Assembly: GCF_014529535.1 (NCBI RefSeq)
Contig: NW_023503423.1
Span: 4,264,473 to 4,328,472, forward strand
DNA: 64,000 nucleotides
Source of the DNA: Bradysia coprophila
Lineage: Eukaryota; Arthropoda; Insecta; Diptera; Sciaridae
Direction: 5' to 3'
Made by a program: the position numbers and the translations under genes. The notes under the pieces were generated by a model. It worked only from the letters and a program-made list of their open reading frames with translations, made no database searches and had not been told where the DNA came from. The first letter of the stretch is position 1; each line of letters starts with the position of its first letter. Shown here in pieces: positions 1 to 11,823 of this stretch.

Positions 1-3000
1 CGCACATATCTACTCGTGGTAGTACGGCCACTAGAGACGGGATTTCTTTTTGTTGACGAACATTTCTATTTAGAACTGTGGTGTGACGAACACGAATTTA
101 ATGGGATGTTTAAGGTGGAAGTAAAGACATGCTTATCCAACGGGAAATTGTAGTGTGCTGAATCATTTTTTGGTGAGGCAGATAGATATAGAGATTTTTG
201 ATAGATAAATCCTTTTGAAAAGAACGGGAGATATAACTTTAACTATTTTGTAACTATTCAGATGTTATCATCCAACGCCCATACTACAGTACCAAAATTG
301 CTGAAACGGACAATGACGAAATCAGAAAGGAAAATCGAAGTTATACATCTCAATGTGTCGATTAGACTAGACCTTCCTACCTAGCAAAAAACCAATCAAA
401 TTGAAGCTAAAGGAGCAGGCCCTTCTGATTGTTCCAATGAAAATGCGTCATGTCACAGAATTTATTTTTTACCAAATTCTACACATTCCAAAGTTCCTAA
501 CAAACCTTGCACGAATAAATCCATATTTTTGGGCCAAAAGATGAACTTTCTAAGTCAAAATTTTTCGTGTCAAAATTTACCCCCACGAAAGTATTTTTTG
601 AATTTATACCGTCATGTCATATCGAAAGTCCGTATTATCGATTTTTTGCGGAAAATGGCCTAAAGTCATCTTTGGACTATAACGAACATTTTATATGCAG
701 TATGCTTATTAGTCAAGTATACAACCAGCCGGTAAAATGAAATTCTCATACACCCGAGCTGAAAATTTTCACAAATGGCCCATACATTTTGTGTCATAGT
801 ATGTTACGTCACTGTTTTCAAATATTTGTTTAGGCAAGTGTGAGGTTTGCGGAACGAGCCGAAGTCGAGTGGAGTAATCACACGTGCCTGAACAATCATT
901 TGCAAGCAGTGACGTAACACATTTTACATGTTTGTGGACGGTAAGTGCATTTTCCCAGTCACAAACAGTGATGTAAAGTGCACTTTAAGGTGCATACGCA
1001 CGTAAAAATTTCATTTTCGGCTAGTTGTACATACTTAGCTATCGTGAAAAACGGTCTACTCGGCGAAAATTTGACAATGGTTTTCAATTACTTTTGTCCT
1101 GAAAATTTTACGATTTCTTGATATTTTCTTAGAAATATTTAATGGAAATGATTTTTCTGGATATCAAAGCAATAAAAATCTTGATTTTAACAGAAATATA
1201 GAAGTTTAATTTTTCATACATCCCGAGTGGTCGCAAACAACAAAATGGCCGAAGGTCGCCATATTGAATCTGAGGAAAACAGAGGAAACACTTACAGTTG
1301 CTGCCAAAGAGGAAATTTATATATGGGTTGAGTGGACCATCTACAGCAGTAACTTAGGCATTCAAAATATCGGCACTGTTACCATGAGATATAGCTGAGA
1401 CTAACAGCAACACAAAATTAATTAGTTTCAATGTCATGAGCTATACTCAGATGTCGTTTCGTTGTGGTCAATTATTCGAGAATAGCTTTGTACCACTGTG
1501 TATATACGTAGAGATGGTTTCAAAAAGTTAAGTGTTTTAAACTATTTGTAGCTACGTAGTACCTCATCTCACGTATCAACTGTTGCGCAGCGGCATCTCA
1601 ACGTCAACAATAACATTTCATCAAAGAACTCAACGACAACATTACCTGATTCAACAGATGAATGACATTTGTGGTGTACTTACCGGAAAAAGCTATTCGG
1701 GCATTTGCTGTTGGAATCATATCAGAAAAGTTGTCATTTAAGTTTATCGTTGAAATCCGTATATCAAAGACGGAAAAAGTTTAATAATTAAAGAGTGATT
1801 CAGGTGTGTGTGCTTCTGAGTTGGTACCTGTTAGCGCTGTTAGCTGATGTTGGCAAGGAGGCTAGCATCTGCTAAAATTTGGATTTAAGTTTGCTCAAAT
1901 ATACAGCGTCGGATTACAAGCTGTTGGGCAGTAAAATGTAAGATTTAAATTGAGTCAAAGGAGATAAGAGAAAAGATGTTAATTTTAGGTTATGTTTAGT
2001 TCTAGCTACGACACAAACACCAAGGCTGTATACTTTGAGGAGGTCAAGCAGACCGCCATTTTATTAGATACGCGGGAACACACCACTTCTGATGATTTTA
2101 CATGTAAACAAATTCACCACATCATCAAGACGACGAGAATCATCAGAGGTATGTGAAGTATACAGCCTTGACACACACCCCGATATTCACTCCGTAGTTT
2201 AAGATCTAATCAAAGGGAATACTAAACGTAAGAAATGAAGTTTTGAGAAGTTGTTTACATAGAATAACGTTTGTATTTTCCTTACAGAAATTTGAACCGA
2301 ATAAATCGCATTCTTTTTGAACGCTATCAGACTTATCAATTCCCTCGACCGAGCAGTTACGTTTGTAGCATCAACACTGTTGTATCACCAATGGTCATCG
2401 ACCATCAGAAAATGGCAATTTTTCAATTTTATCTAGTCCCCAAAAGCTCTGCTTTCATCGATTTCGAAAATTTCACCCCTTACAGAATTTTAACCCCAAT
2501 CAGTTCGTCAATGTCGTTCAGTTCCCGTAGTCTGGGACTATTGCACAATCATACGGATCAAAATCAAAATTTTGTATTTAATTGATCAGTGCTCCGAGCT
2601 CATTAAATGTTATCCAAAAATATCAGATTTGCCTCTCCATGCTTAATTAAGCACTCAAACACCATTAATGACCACACCGTGTTAAATATTTTACATACTT
2701 TGGTATAATGCTCAACAATCACTCATAAAATTTGCAAATGGAAGTCAGAAGCGTCTGCGCTGATTGGAATGAAGAATATACATTTAACTTAATGCTTCTT
2801 CCAAACATTTAAATATACAGTGTGTTATGTGATAAAAGAAACCCACGTGGTGGTTCTGGACTAGGTCTCCTAATAATATTCTAATATAAGAGCACTATAC
2901 TAGTCGAGCTAATAAACAGAGTAACAGTCATTTCGGGCTATTGAAATGGGGTTCTTGTGTTCATCGATAGATGTCGCCTTAGTGATTTAATAAAAACAAC

Positions 3001-3661
3001 ACACATGCGAGGTGCGGCCGGTATGCCATCATTGTTCTAAGGAAGTGAAATTATACTGAAGAGGTAATGTTCATATCACACTTTTTAGTCCATTTGTCAG
3101 CATATGAAAGTTAGACACCTAGATCACTTGGAGATACGCAAATGCTTCACATTGCTGGCATAAAATGTATATGGCGAATTAAAAATGGCTCGAGTTCTTT
3201 AAGACATTTATTAGTTCATGAAACTTTATATCATCTACTAGTGAAGCGAATTCAGAAAAATCCAAGATATTCTAAGAAATCTCTAGTAAAGATGTCGAGT
3301 CATTTTGAAGTTTCGTTAGTTACAGAACAGGTCATGGACTTGCTTTGTTGGATTTCGTACTACTCTTTGTAAGCAGAGTACAGAGTTGAGTAAATTCTTT
3401 CCAGAGATGCAGAAATAAATGACGGAACTGGTAATGCGATACATCGTTACCCAATTAATTTTACTAATTTCGCATAGTCGTCAGATTGAATAGAGGGTGT
3501 CACGCAGTTCAAAAGCAACAACCTTTATTTTCATAGCTGAGTATGGTCGTTTCGTGAAGTTTTATACTGAAAACTTAAAAGCGTCATATTCAGTTTTGGA
3601 AAAATTGCTGACAAGTGGAGAAACCGTCAACAAAAAAATAGCTATTTTCATAATAAGGTAG
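1..3661. other. Intergenic DNA, no supported gene
   Basis: Only short open frames without coding character occur here (for example 2271-2585 and 3142-3372), with no recognisable protein motif and no splice-consistent partners. The one clear structure is the palindrome at 801-920, annotated separately. Confidence 0.6.
801..920. repeat. Palindromic repeat with GC-rich head
   Basis: The arms begin ATGTTACGTCACTG (801-814) and end CAGTGACGTAACAC (906-919). Pairing continues inward with mismatches to about 843/877. The unpaired head contains ACGAGCCGAAGTCGAG. The same type of head recurs in palindromes at 3662-3754 and 37747-37852. This is probably a MITE-like hairpin; no target-site duplication was identified. 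Confidence 0.6.
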
Positions 3662-3754
3662 TAAATGGGATTGTTTTGCGCACTAGATGTGAGATTGCCG
3701 ATACGAGCGAAGCGAGTTCGGCAACACATCGTGTGCGCAAAACCCCCATTCACT
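3662..3754. repeat. Palindromic repeat with CGAGCGAAGCGAG head
   Basis: Left arm 3662-3692 (contains TTTTGCGCACTAGATGTG) pairs with right arm about 3726-3754 (CACATCGTGTGCGCAAAA). The head is ATACGAGCGAAGCGAG. The arm core TTCGCAC/GCGCAC-TAGATGT is shared with the palindrome at 37747-37852, so these look like relatives. Confidence 0.65.
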
Positions 3755-3879
3755 TCCGTGTTAGGAACAAGGTTTTATCTCCTGTAATGTCATAATCACC
3801 ATAAAAAACAAATTCCAAAAATCAAACTGAAACATAAACACGCCATGACACCGTCACGAGGGGATACTCACTTTAGTAG

Positions 3880-5960
3880 CTTGCAAAAATCCGAAAAATC
3901 TCTATGGGAATTTTGAGATTTTTAGGACAAAGATTTTATGAAGTTTTTTTTTTTAATCTTCAAAAGTCTCCTGATTTGACGATTTTTATTTTTCGAATTT
4001 TAGAACCCGAGCTGTGATGTTTAAAAATCTACAAGATGCAGAAAAAATGTTTCCATAAAAATTCAGAAGAAAGATTCTCATGATATTTTAAAATCTTGCA
4101 TAAGATCTGGAGTTCGTAAATGCAAGAAGCCGAAAGATCTCTACGAGAATTTTGAGATTTTGAAGTTTTTAAAAAATCTTCAAAAGTCTCCTAATTTGAA
4201 GATTGTTATTTTTCGAAATTTAGAACCCCAGCAGTGATGTTTAAAAATCTACAAGATGCAGAAAAAATGTTTCCATAAAAATTCAGAAGAAAGATTCTCA
4301 TGATATTTTAAAATCTTGCATAAGATCTGGAGTGCGTACCTGCAAGAATCCGAAAAATCTCTACGGGAATTTTTAAATTTTTAGGACAAACATTTTTCTG
4401 AAGTGATTTCTTGGAGTTCGTAAATGCAAGAAGCCGAAAGATCTCTACGAGAATTTTGAGATTTTGAAGTTTTTAAAAAATCTTCAAAAGTCTCCTAATT
4501 TGAAGATTGTTATTTTTCGAAATTTAGAACCCCAGCAGTGATGTTTAAAAATCTACAAGATGCAGAAAAAATCTTTCCATAAAAATTTAGAAGAAAGATT
4601 CTCATGATGTTTTAAAGCCTTTCATAAGATTTCCTGGAGTCTTTCATAAGATTTCCTGGGGTACTCAATAGCGACAATAGTGTCGCTTGCAAAAAATCTA
4701 AAGAATCTCTATGGGAATTTTGAGATGATATAACTAGAGCACGTTTTTCAGAATCTCTATAAGTTCCCTCAAAGATTTTTTTTAGATTAAAAAAAAAAAT
4801 TTGGCAGGAGAAGTTGTCGATAACGATAATATCTTAGAAAATTCTTGAGATGATGTTATGAGACATTTAGTGAACGCAAGTTCGAAAATTCTTCAGATAT
4901 TTTAAAAATCTTCTTCCGGAGAAAAAAGATTCTTCTGATGTGTAAAAATCTTCAGTGATGTTGGAACGATCTTTCCACATTTCTAAAGAAAGAAGATTCT
5001 TCAGTTGTTCTAAAATCTTTCATAAGATTTTCTAGAAGAAAGATTCTCATGATGTTTTAAAATCTTTCCTTTAGTCTCTTAATTTAAAGATTTTAGAACC
5101 CGAGCTGTGATGTTTAAAAATCTACAAGATGTGGAAAAAATCTTTCAATAAGAATTCAGGGGAAAGATTCTCGTGATGTTTTAAAATCTTTCATAAGATT
5201 TTCTAGAGTGCTTTCTAAAGAAAGCGAGGGGATACTCACTTTAGTAGCTTGCAAAAATCCGAAAAATCTCTATGGGAATTTTGAGATTTTTAGGACAAGG
5301 AAAAATACCTTGGATTCTCGACACTGAAAATCATTCCGATATTATCGACCTTTTTAATGTAGATAAAACATCTTGCAGAATTAGAGAATCTTTGATGTTT
5401 CAAAATCTTTTATTAAACGCGGATGATTATTCTTACAAGAATTTCTTTGTTTAGATTTGAAAGCATCAGAAGGATTCTTTGTGTATATAACCGCCCTCTA
5501 AGAATCCTTCTGATGCTTTAGATTTTTTTAGTGCTTCAAAAAAATTCTACTACGGAAAAACATCTTTTGATTCTAGATAAAGAAAATTCTTGTAGAAAAA
5601 AATCATTCGTTCACAAGGTCCTTCCGAGGTTCCTTCAGTGTATGAGTTTTATAAACGTCTTATAAAGCTATGGTGAACAAAAAAATGTATGTAAAGCCTT
5701 AGCGTTTGAGAATATATTGCTAAAATCATATTGTGATTCTTCATATGACAAATGTATGTAGAGAAATTTTCATTTAGTGAACGCAAGTTCGAAAATTCTT
5801 CAGATATTTTAAAAATCTTCTTCCGGAGAAACAAGATTCTTCTGATGTGTAAAAATCTTCAGTGATGTTGGAACGATCTTTCCACATTTCTAAAGAAAGA
5901 AGCTTCTTCAGTTGTTCTAAAATCTTTCATAAGATTTTCTAGAAGAAAGATTCTCATGAT
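3880..5960. repeat. Degenerate tandem array, about 220-300 bp units
   Basis: Blocks beginning GTGATGTTTAAAAATCTACA recur at about 4014, 4234, 4541 and 5106. Each is followed by similar text (AAGATTCTCATGAT, then AAAATCTT), and 4100-4230 is repeated at 4410-4540. The block around 4865-5060 recurs at 5770-5960. The sequence is AT-rich and non-coding. It looks like a decayed satellite-like array built by unequal duplication. Confidence 0.6.
5460..5519. ncRNA. Perfect 20-bp-arm hairpin, candidate small RNA precursor
   Basis: 5460-5479 is the exact reverse complement of 5500-5519 (AAAGCATCAGAAGGATTCTT), separated by a 20-nt loop. The size suits a pre-miRNA, but nothing in the sequence shows transcription. 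It sits inside the repeat array, so a chance product of repeat inversion is equally possible. Confidence 0.25.
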
Positions 5961-6019
5961 GTTTTAAAATCTTTCCTTTAGGAAAAAGATTTTTAAGAAA
6001 TTATTTACAAATTTTCAAG

Positions 6020-6325
6020 TTTATATACAGGCATATAGAGCTATATAATAGCATATATTTATCTGTGAAATGTTTATTTATAGTGAAATATAGCGGTATA
6101 TAGCTGTTTAAATAGGAATTTATGAAATTTGTCTTCGTACGGGGCTGTCTATATTGCCTCCGGCAATTTAGTTGTATATGATAACAAGGCAAAGAGTGGA
6201 TAATGTAAGTGATTTAAAAGGAAGAATAGTTTTTCAGCAGAGAAGAAAATGAAGTAAGAGAAATGAAGAGTTTCACATTAAAGGCTTTTGATACGAATAG
6301 GTGTTTCGTACGGGTCGGCGTTAGC
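6020..6325 (-). repeat. Dispersed repeat copy, CGTACGGG type
   Basis: The reverse complement of this segment matches 25749-26050. Shared blocks include TTGCCGGAGGCAATATAGAC, AGCCCCGTACGAAG, and the AT-rich runs of TATATAGCTGT-type words. One end reads CGTACGGGTCGG and GCCCCGTACGAAG lies internally. The other copy lies inside inaE intron 3. The class is unknown. Confidence 0.65.
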
Positions 6326-6612
6326 TATGTTTTTTAGTTAAAACGTCGTTCCATGCCCCATGTAAATGGCGCTTCGGTCATATGAAATATGCATTTACAT
6401 TGCATAAACATGTAAAGCATAGTGGTTTCAAAATTTTCTTTTGACGAGTGAGAATACCGCTTCCACTTCGGGTCGGGCTATAACATTCCACTCGTCAAAA
6501 TGAAAATGACAACGACGAATGGAACGACGGACGTAATGTATACTATACATTACTCACCAGTATTCGGCATGGTTTAGAAATTCGGCCAAAAGAATGGGTT
6601 TTTTCGTTCTAA

Positions 6613-6781
6613 CAACACACTTCAAGCATGAGTGGTACTCGCTACTCTAAATAGGGTCTTGAAACTGGGAAGTGTATCGAACAAATTTTGACACTGTAAA
6701 AAAATTTGGAAATTGTTTTCATACAAAATGGTACTCTATTTGGCAGCTGTCAATAAAAGAACTTTTGCTGGAAGTGCATTG
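6613..6781. mobile_element. 169-bp MITE with 7-bp direct flanking repeat
   Basis: Imperfect terminal inverted repeats CAACACACTTC / GAAGTGCATTG bound the element. GTTCTAA is found immediately outside both ends (6606-6612 and 6782-6788). A second copy of the element lies at 52598-52750. hAT-like ancestry is suggested by the duplication length; there is no coding capacity. Confidence 0.6.
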
Positions 6782-6939
6782 GTTCTAAACAATAGAGTCT
6801 ATTGAATAGATGGCTGAATTTCTAAATCATGTCAAATACTGGTGTTTTTACAATACATCACTACTGTCGTGGGAATGAGCGTTAAAACTCATTTACTGAT
6901 GCTAATCAAACTGCATATACTACTAAAGCTAACGCAAAT

Positions 6940-7165
6940 CAGCGACAACACACGGATCCCAAGCTTCGGGTGAATTCCAGTGCAGCGCACATTCGCTTCA
7001 TTGTAGCACTTTTACAATAGAAATGATGCAGCACACTTTTCCAAAATTCATGCTATCACATGCACCACATTCCAGCAAGTCTATTGAAATCGTTTGCGTA
7101 CTTAAGGAAGTATGTCGCTGCGCTTAAACTCGCCCGAAACATGGGTTCCGTATTTTTTTGTGATA
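6940..7165. repeat. Short inverted-repeat element, relative of 63411-63656
   Basis: CGGATCCCAAGCTTCGGGTG near 6957 pairs imperfectly with the text around 7126-7152. The leading words TAACGCAAATC and AACACACG match the left end of the 63.4-kb element. This is probably a decayed MITE. Confidence 0.35.
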
Positions 7166-7432
7166 CGCTTGTATACTGTGGTGTCTAGTACTATAGTACT
7201 ATCAATTTGTTGAATAAGTATCGCTCGTTGCTGCCTGTTTTGGAGTAAATTATTTTTTTACGAAAAAGAAATCCGTAGATCTACAACTAGCAACAAAAAC
7301 TATTTATTTGCCTTGAAAAGAAGTTCTACCTCTGACAATAACTTATCGAAGTTTCGATGTTCCTCTTCATATAAAAATACAGATAAACGTTTACCTTCCT
7401 ATACACAATACAAGATATCGAATTGAACTAAA

Positions 7433-8607
7433 TTAATACCTCGGCGTTCGACTGTACGGACATCTACCCATCGACCGCCTCGGCAAAAGACTTTGCCAAA
7501 AGTTTCCCAGAAATATGTGGGCGTTCTGCGGATTCGTTACGTATTTTGAGTGCGGCGTAACACTTTCAGCTTCCATCGGTGACAAACACTTCAAATTTAC
7601 CGCAATCCTCGAGCACTTCGTCCCGTAATGACCCGCCCAATATTGAGTGTCTTTGCCACAAATCAAAATGACAAATGATTTGACGTCGTCGAATCGATCG
7701 AATTCGTCGATAACATTCAATGAGCAAGTGCTTTCGAGCCAATTTTCACCGGCCGGAATTATGATGTCGGACATGGTGAATGATAGTGCTTCACCCCTTC
7801 CGTCTAGTAAACCCAGAACAACACAGAAGCTACCGCCACAATCCCAACGGGTGCCAATCCTTTAGTTTGAAAAGAGAACGGTTTAATGGTCGGATTAGGG
7901 TGATCATTTGTGCATCACACTAACATTTGAGTGGCTACAAACTGGAATGGCATAATGGTTCGCATGACTTCCTTGGTCAGTCCAATATCTTTGAGTATCA
8001 CTTTCTGTTGCAAAACACTCCAGTCGTAGGAATAAACGAAAGCACTATCAATCTGACCGGAATACTTCGCTTCACTTGGTAAAGGCTCAATGCAAACGGG
8101 AGGTGTTTCGACTATGATTCCGTTTCCACCGTTTTGTAGCTTTTGCCAATGGTCAAATTGTTCTGGGGACCAGTTGAAAGAAAAAGGATAATTTAGCTGA
8201 ATAGTCTTCACATTCCCCTGACGTCAGTTGTACTATCAAAAACTTACGATGGCCGGAATGATTCAGAATGAAACTTCGCTGAAAAATTCGATCCTTACAC
8301 GCAACATAGAAAGCGATCCATGATTTTTCACGCTCCTTTATATGTAGGGGTACTGATTCCCAATCCATTCCGTTCCGTTCGAACACAATTTTCCAGAAAG
8401 TGCGTCGTAAAGTTATATCTCGCCACACTTGACATACCTGAAAGGCCAGCAAAGAATATTTTTCGTAGCTAACATCAAGTATTGGATATAAACCTGGCGC
8501 AATTTCAATATTTCCTTAATCGGCACTGAGGCAAGTACATTTTCCAACGCAATATCGGGTAAGATATAGCCAGACAATTGAAAACCATTCCAATCGGGCG
8601 TGGACAT
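7433..8607 (-). CDS. F-box protein with FBA (glycoprotein-binding) domain, Fbs/FBXO6-like
   Basis: This is probably the substrate-recognition subunit of a cytosolic SCF ubiquitin ligase that binds N-glycosylated clients. The coding exons, by GT-AG junctions and phase, are 8607-8494, 8437-8248, 8162-7925 and 7859-7433: 969 nt, 322 aa, with introns of 56, 85 and 65 nt. Residues about 12-55 form the F-box (ILPDIALENVLASVP, then LRQVCQVWRD across intron 1). Residues about 100-265 form the FBA domain, with FDHWQKLQNGGNG, SYDWSVLQQKVIL and DTQYWAGHYG. The Tyr-Trp pair of that last motif (about 254-255) corresponds to residues known to contact glycan in mammalian Fbs1. The tail after about residue 270 is longer than in vertebrate members and is not recognised. 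A GTG-initiated frame at 8211 was considered, but the intron ending CCCCAG gives correct phase and better homology. It lies 3.2 kb beyond the inaE stop on the same strand. Confidence 0.85.
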
Positions 8608-9689
8608 TTTGAAGAATTTATGCTGAGTTGAACAGATTGACTATCCGTCTACATTTGTTATTGTTATTAATTCAAGTGCACCTCTTATCTTACTATTAAT
8701 CATCAATGAAAATTGTTCGAGTGAAAGATGTCAAAAATGACATTGAAAATGAACGGACTTCTTCGAGACAGGGTGTATGTTAATGATGTTCATACTGAGT
8801 ACGTACATCCAAGGCTATAGACTTTACAAAGTTTACAGCCTTGCGTACATCGTCCTTATACTCTTCATTTCTGCCACCAATTCATATTTTAGTCTTAATG
8901 AAGTGTAAATAGTCATAACTGTTGCCTATCTTGGCAAACGTATTTGTATTGACGAATTTTGGTAAGGGAAAATGAGATTCAGTCAAGTAGCTGCTATATT
9001 TCAAAAGAAAAAGTTGTTTCTTACAACTCCACACCAACATCATTATCTCTGATGTCTACAACATTAAGTAATTCCTTTATGAATTATGAAGCGGGACAAT
9101 TGACTAAATAGTTAAATAGTTATTGATTGTTGTTGCACGAGCGGAGCGAGAGCCATACATGTGAAACTGTCAACTGTCTCAAACAGCTGACCAAGCCAGA
9201 TATCGAATTTTCTTAATTGAAATTTTTTAGTAAAATTCTTAGTGAATTTGGACGACGTATATTCTTCAGACGATATCGCATGTTTATCTAAGTGCGTACC
9301 GACTCCTATAGATATTGGCATCACAAGGAGAGAAACCGTGTAATTGTAGTATTTCATAATTGAAATCGTTATGGGGAAAACTCCAGAAACAGATACAGCA
9401 AATAGAGTGAGAGGTCTAACTCCGGCTTCGTATGCACGGATGTTCTAATTCAAATGAAATCGCTTACATAAAAAACGTCCTATATTGCTTGCGCTAATAC
9501 TGACACTACGACCATTGAAAGACCTAAAAACCGATGGTGTCAAATAACATTCGCCGCGTTCTTTCGAACAGCATGTCCCGTGTAAAAGAATTAATTTTGC
9601 GATTAAGTCAGGAATTTGTCGCATTATTCGTTCGTCAAGTAAGTGGACACCGGTCAGCAGTACGTTTTGATTTTTTAATTTTACAAGTT
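8608..9689. other. Intergenic DNA, nothing recognised
   Basis: No coding frame with family resemblance or splice support is seen. It contains one ACGAGCGGAGCGAG word near 9138, similar to the palindrome heads elsewhere, but without clear arms. Confidence 0.5.
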
Positions 9690-10255
9690 GGCGCACATGC
9701 ATCATCTCCGGAGCGATAGCGGAGGACTTGACGCAGTCTAACTTCCAAAAAAAGACGATTGATAAAGCGGTAGATAAAAAAGAGTTCAAACTGTTAAAAG
9801 TTCCAATGAATCCGATGCGTTTAGATGCTCATGAAAGTTACTACATCCCTAGGCATGCGAAAATTAAACCGAACGAAGGTTTAAAGAATACGGATTTCGT
9901 CAAATTATCAAATTTTCGAATTTCGTCAAATTTTATAATTTCGTCAAATTTTCAAAATTCGTCAAATTTTTAAATTTTCGAATTTCGTCAAATTATCAAA
10001 TTTTCGAATTTCGTCAAATTATCAAATTTCGTCAAATTTTTAAATTTCGTCAAATTTTTGAATTTCGTCAAATTTTTGAATTTCGTCAAATTTTCAAAAT
10101 TCGTCAAATTTTCAAAATTCGTCAAATTTTTAAATTTCGTCAAATTTTTGAATTTCGTCAAATTTTCAAATTTTGTCAAATTGTCAAATTTTGTCAAATT
10201 TTTAATTAGACCTGTTCTAAAAAGCAGTGTTGACTACACTTCTAAAACGACTGAT
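9690..10255 (-). mobile_element. Unclassified element carrying a minisatellite (copy A)
   Basis: Read on the minus strand it starts with GTCGTTTTAGAAGTGTAGTC (about 10253), runs through the minisatellite (10203-9895), and ends near the block GGAAGTTAGACTGCGTCAAG, CCTCCGCTATCGCTCCGGA (about 9750-9700). The same three parts occur in the same order and orientation at 21342-22890. That co-linearity argues for one element family. No transposase is present. Confidence 0.5.
9895..10203. repeat. Minisatellite, 15-19 bp units of TTTCGTCAAATTTT type
   Basis: About 18 irregular units of AATTTCGTCAAATTTTNAA fill this interval. Open frames across it (FVKFSNFVKF-type peptides on both strands) only translate the repeat. 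The same unit fills 21390-22030. Confidence 0.9.
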
Positions 10256-11823
10256 GTTACCGCTTCCACCTACGTAATCAACACTTACAAAGCGAGCTGA
10301 CCATAATCTATTAAGACAATATGTTAATTTCAGTCGCATCGCTGCGTTATATTTATTCATTTTTTGATAAAGAATCAAATCAGTTGAGTAAATGGTAAGA
10401 CAATGTCATGCTTTTACATAATTTAATTCTACATTTCTAAATATAAATTTAATTTATTATTAAAAATCAACAATTAATAATTTTCAATTTTTTTTTTGTT
10501 TTATTTTCAATGTTGTACTATTAATTGCATCTTTATTTTAGTGAATTATTTTTTTATAGATCTTTTCATTTCATATGTTTTCGTTTTATTATATAAATTT
10601 CAATTGGAAAAACATTTTGTTTTTATTCTGATTGAACCATTGAAAACACTGAGTTTCTACTGAATTTTTTAGCCTTTTTCCTATTTAAAGATTTTATTTT
10701 AAATTTTATTGTAAAACTGAAACCCAATTTATTATTTTATTATCAGAGTTGTTGCTTCAGAACGAAAATTATTCATTTTTTTAGAATAAGAGATGTATTA
10801 TGATGATGTGTTGTCGTGTATAGCAAAGAGAATGAAACTGCATGAAGAATGAACAATTTTAAATGGATCGAAATTGACGGCCACGCCTCAACAAAATTCA
10901 CACGAAAACTCTTGTTGTTATCTTTCTATTCCTAATTGTACAAAGAACTATTTCCTTTTGAAAAATGTGATAAAATATCGCTTTATGAATCACTCCGGAG
11001 CGAAATTCCTAGCAGACTAGTTACTAATGTACTGTAGTACATAATTGTTTTTCCTTGAGGGGAAAACTGCTCCAGAAAGTCATGGTACAAGACCTAGAAA
11101 AGTCACTATTCAAATACACGTAAAATCAAAGTCATTGGCTCAGCTTGACTATCAGCTTCATACAAAACATACAAAGTCACAAAGTCATGGTACAGCGTTT
11201 TTCGAAGTAGTTTCCCCCTCACTACACCAGATTTTGTACGAACTAAAAATGTTAAGCCCCTAAGACTAGATGAATGACATTTTGTAATGACTAGAGAGAC
11301 AAAACGTTTAAGGAACATGTTCCACCCGCTCTCACTACAGTTCGGTTAAATTTTATAAAATATAAAAAAACGACAAACTTTCACATCATCATCGTACAGT
11401 AATTGGACATCATTTTCACTGAAATGTTTCTTCTTACGTTCTTTAATTGACTTTTCATCAGTTAAAACAATTATTTTTCTTGTCATTTTCAGTTTTCAAA
11501 CACACATACACACACTGTCTAGCTCTAATTATAAATCTAGTTCTCAGAATTTCTCTTAATTCTTTTGGCACATTTACTTTATTAAATCAGTAATTTTAAT
11601 GAGCAAAATATTGTTTCGTAATTTTTGTAAAAATTGTTTTTCCTTTTTATAATTAAACGAAATAGAATTGCATCCTGCCCGGTAGAGCCACATTTTAAGA
11701 AATTATTTCTCGATAGTTTCTGTGTTACATTTCAGATAAAAACCCGGTAACATATATGGAATGAGGTCGCCAGTTGATCCAGTTTTGTCACTTCAATCAA
11801 TTTTTTTTTTAAATAATTTTAAC
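10256..11823. other. AT-rich 3' flank of inaE
   Basis: No gene is seen. A minus-strand AATAAA (11583-11578), about 240 nt past the inaE stop, is a plausible polyadenylation signal. CACACATACACACA near 11502 is a simple repeat. Confidence 0.45.

Noticed and set aside
8163..8247. Alternative 30-nt intron in the F-box gene using TGACGTCAG acceptor
   Set aside because: Too short for an insect intron and breaks phase; the 85-nt intron ending CCCCAG restores both phase and the FBA homology.
9988..10300. Small frames on both strands
   Set aside because: They only translate the minisatellite at 9895-10203.
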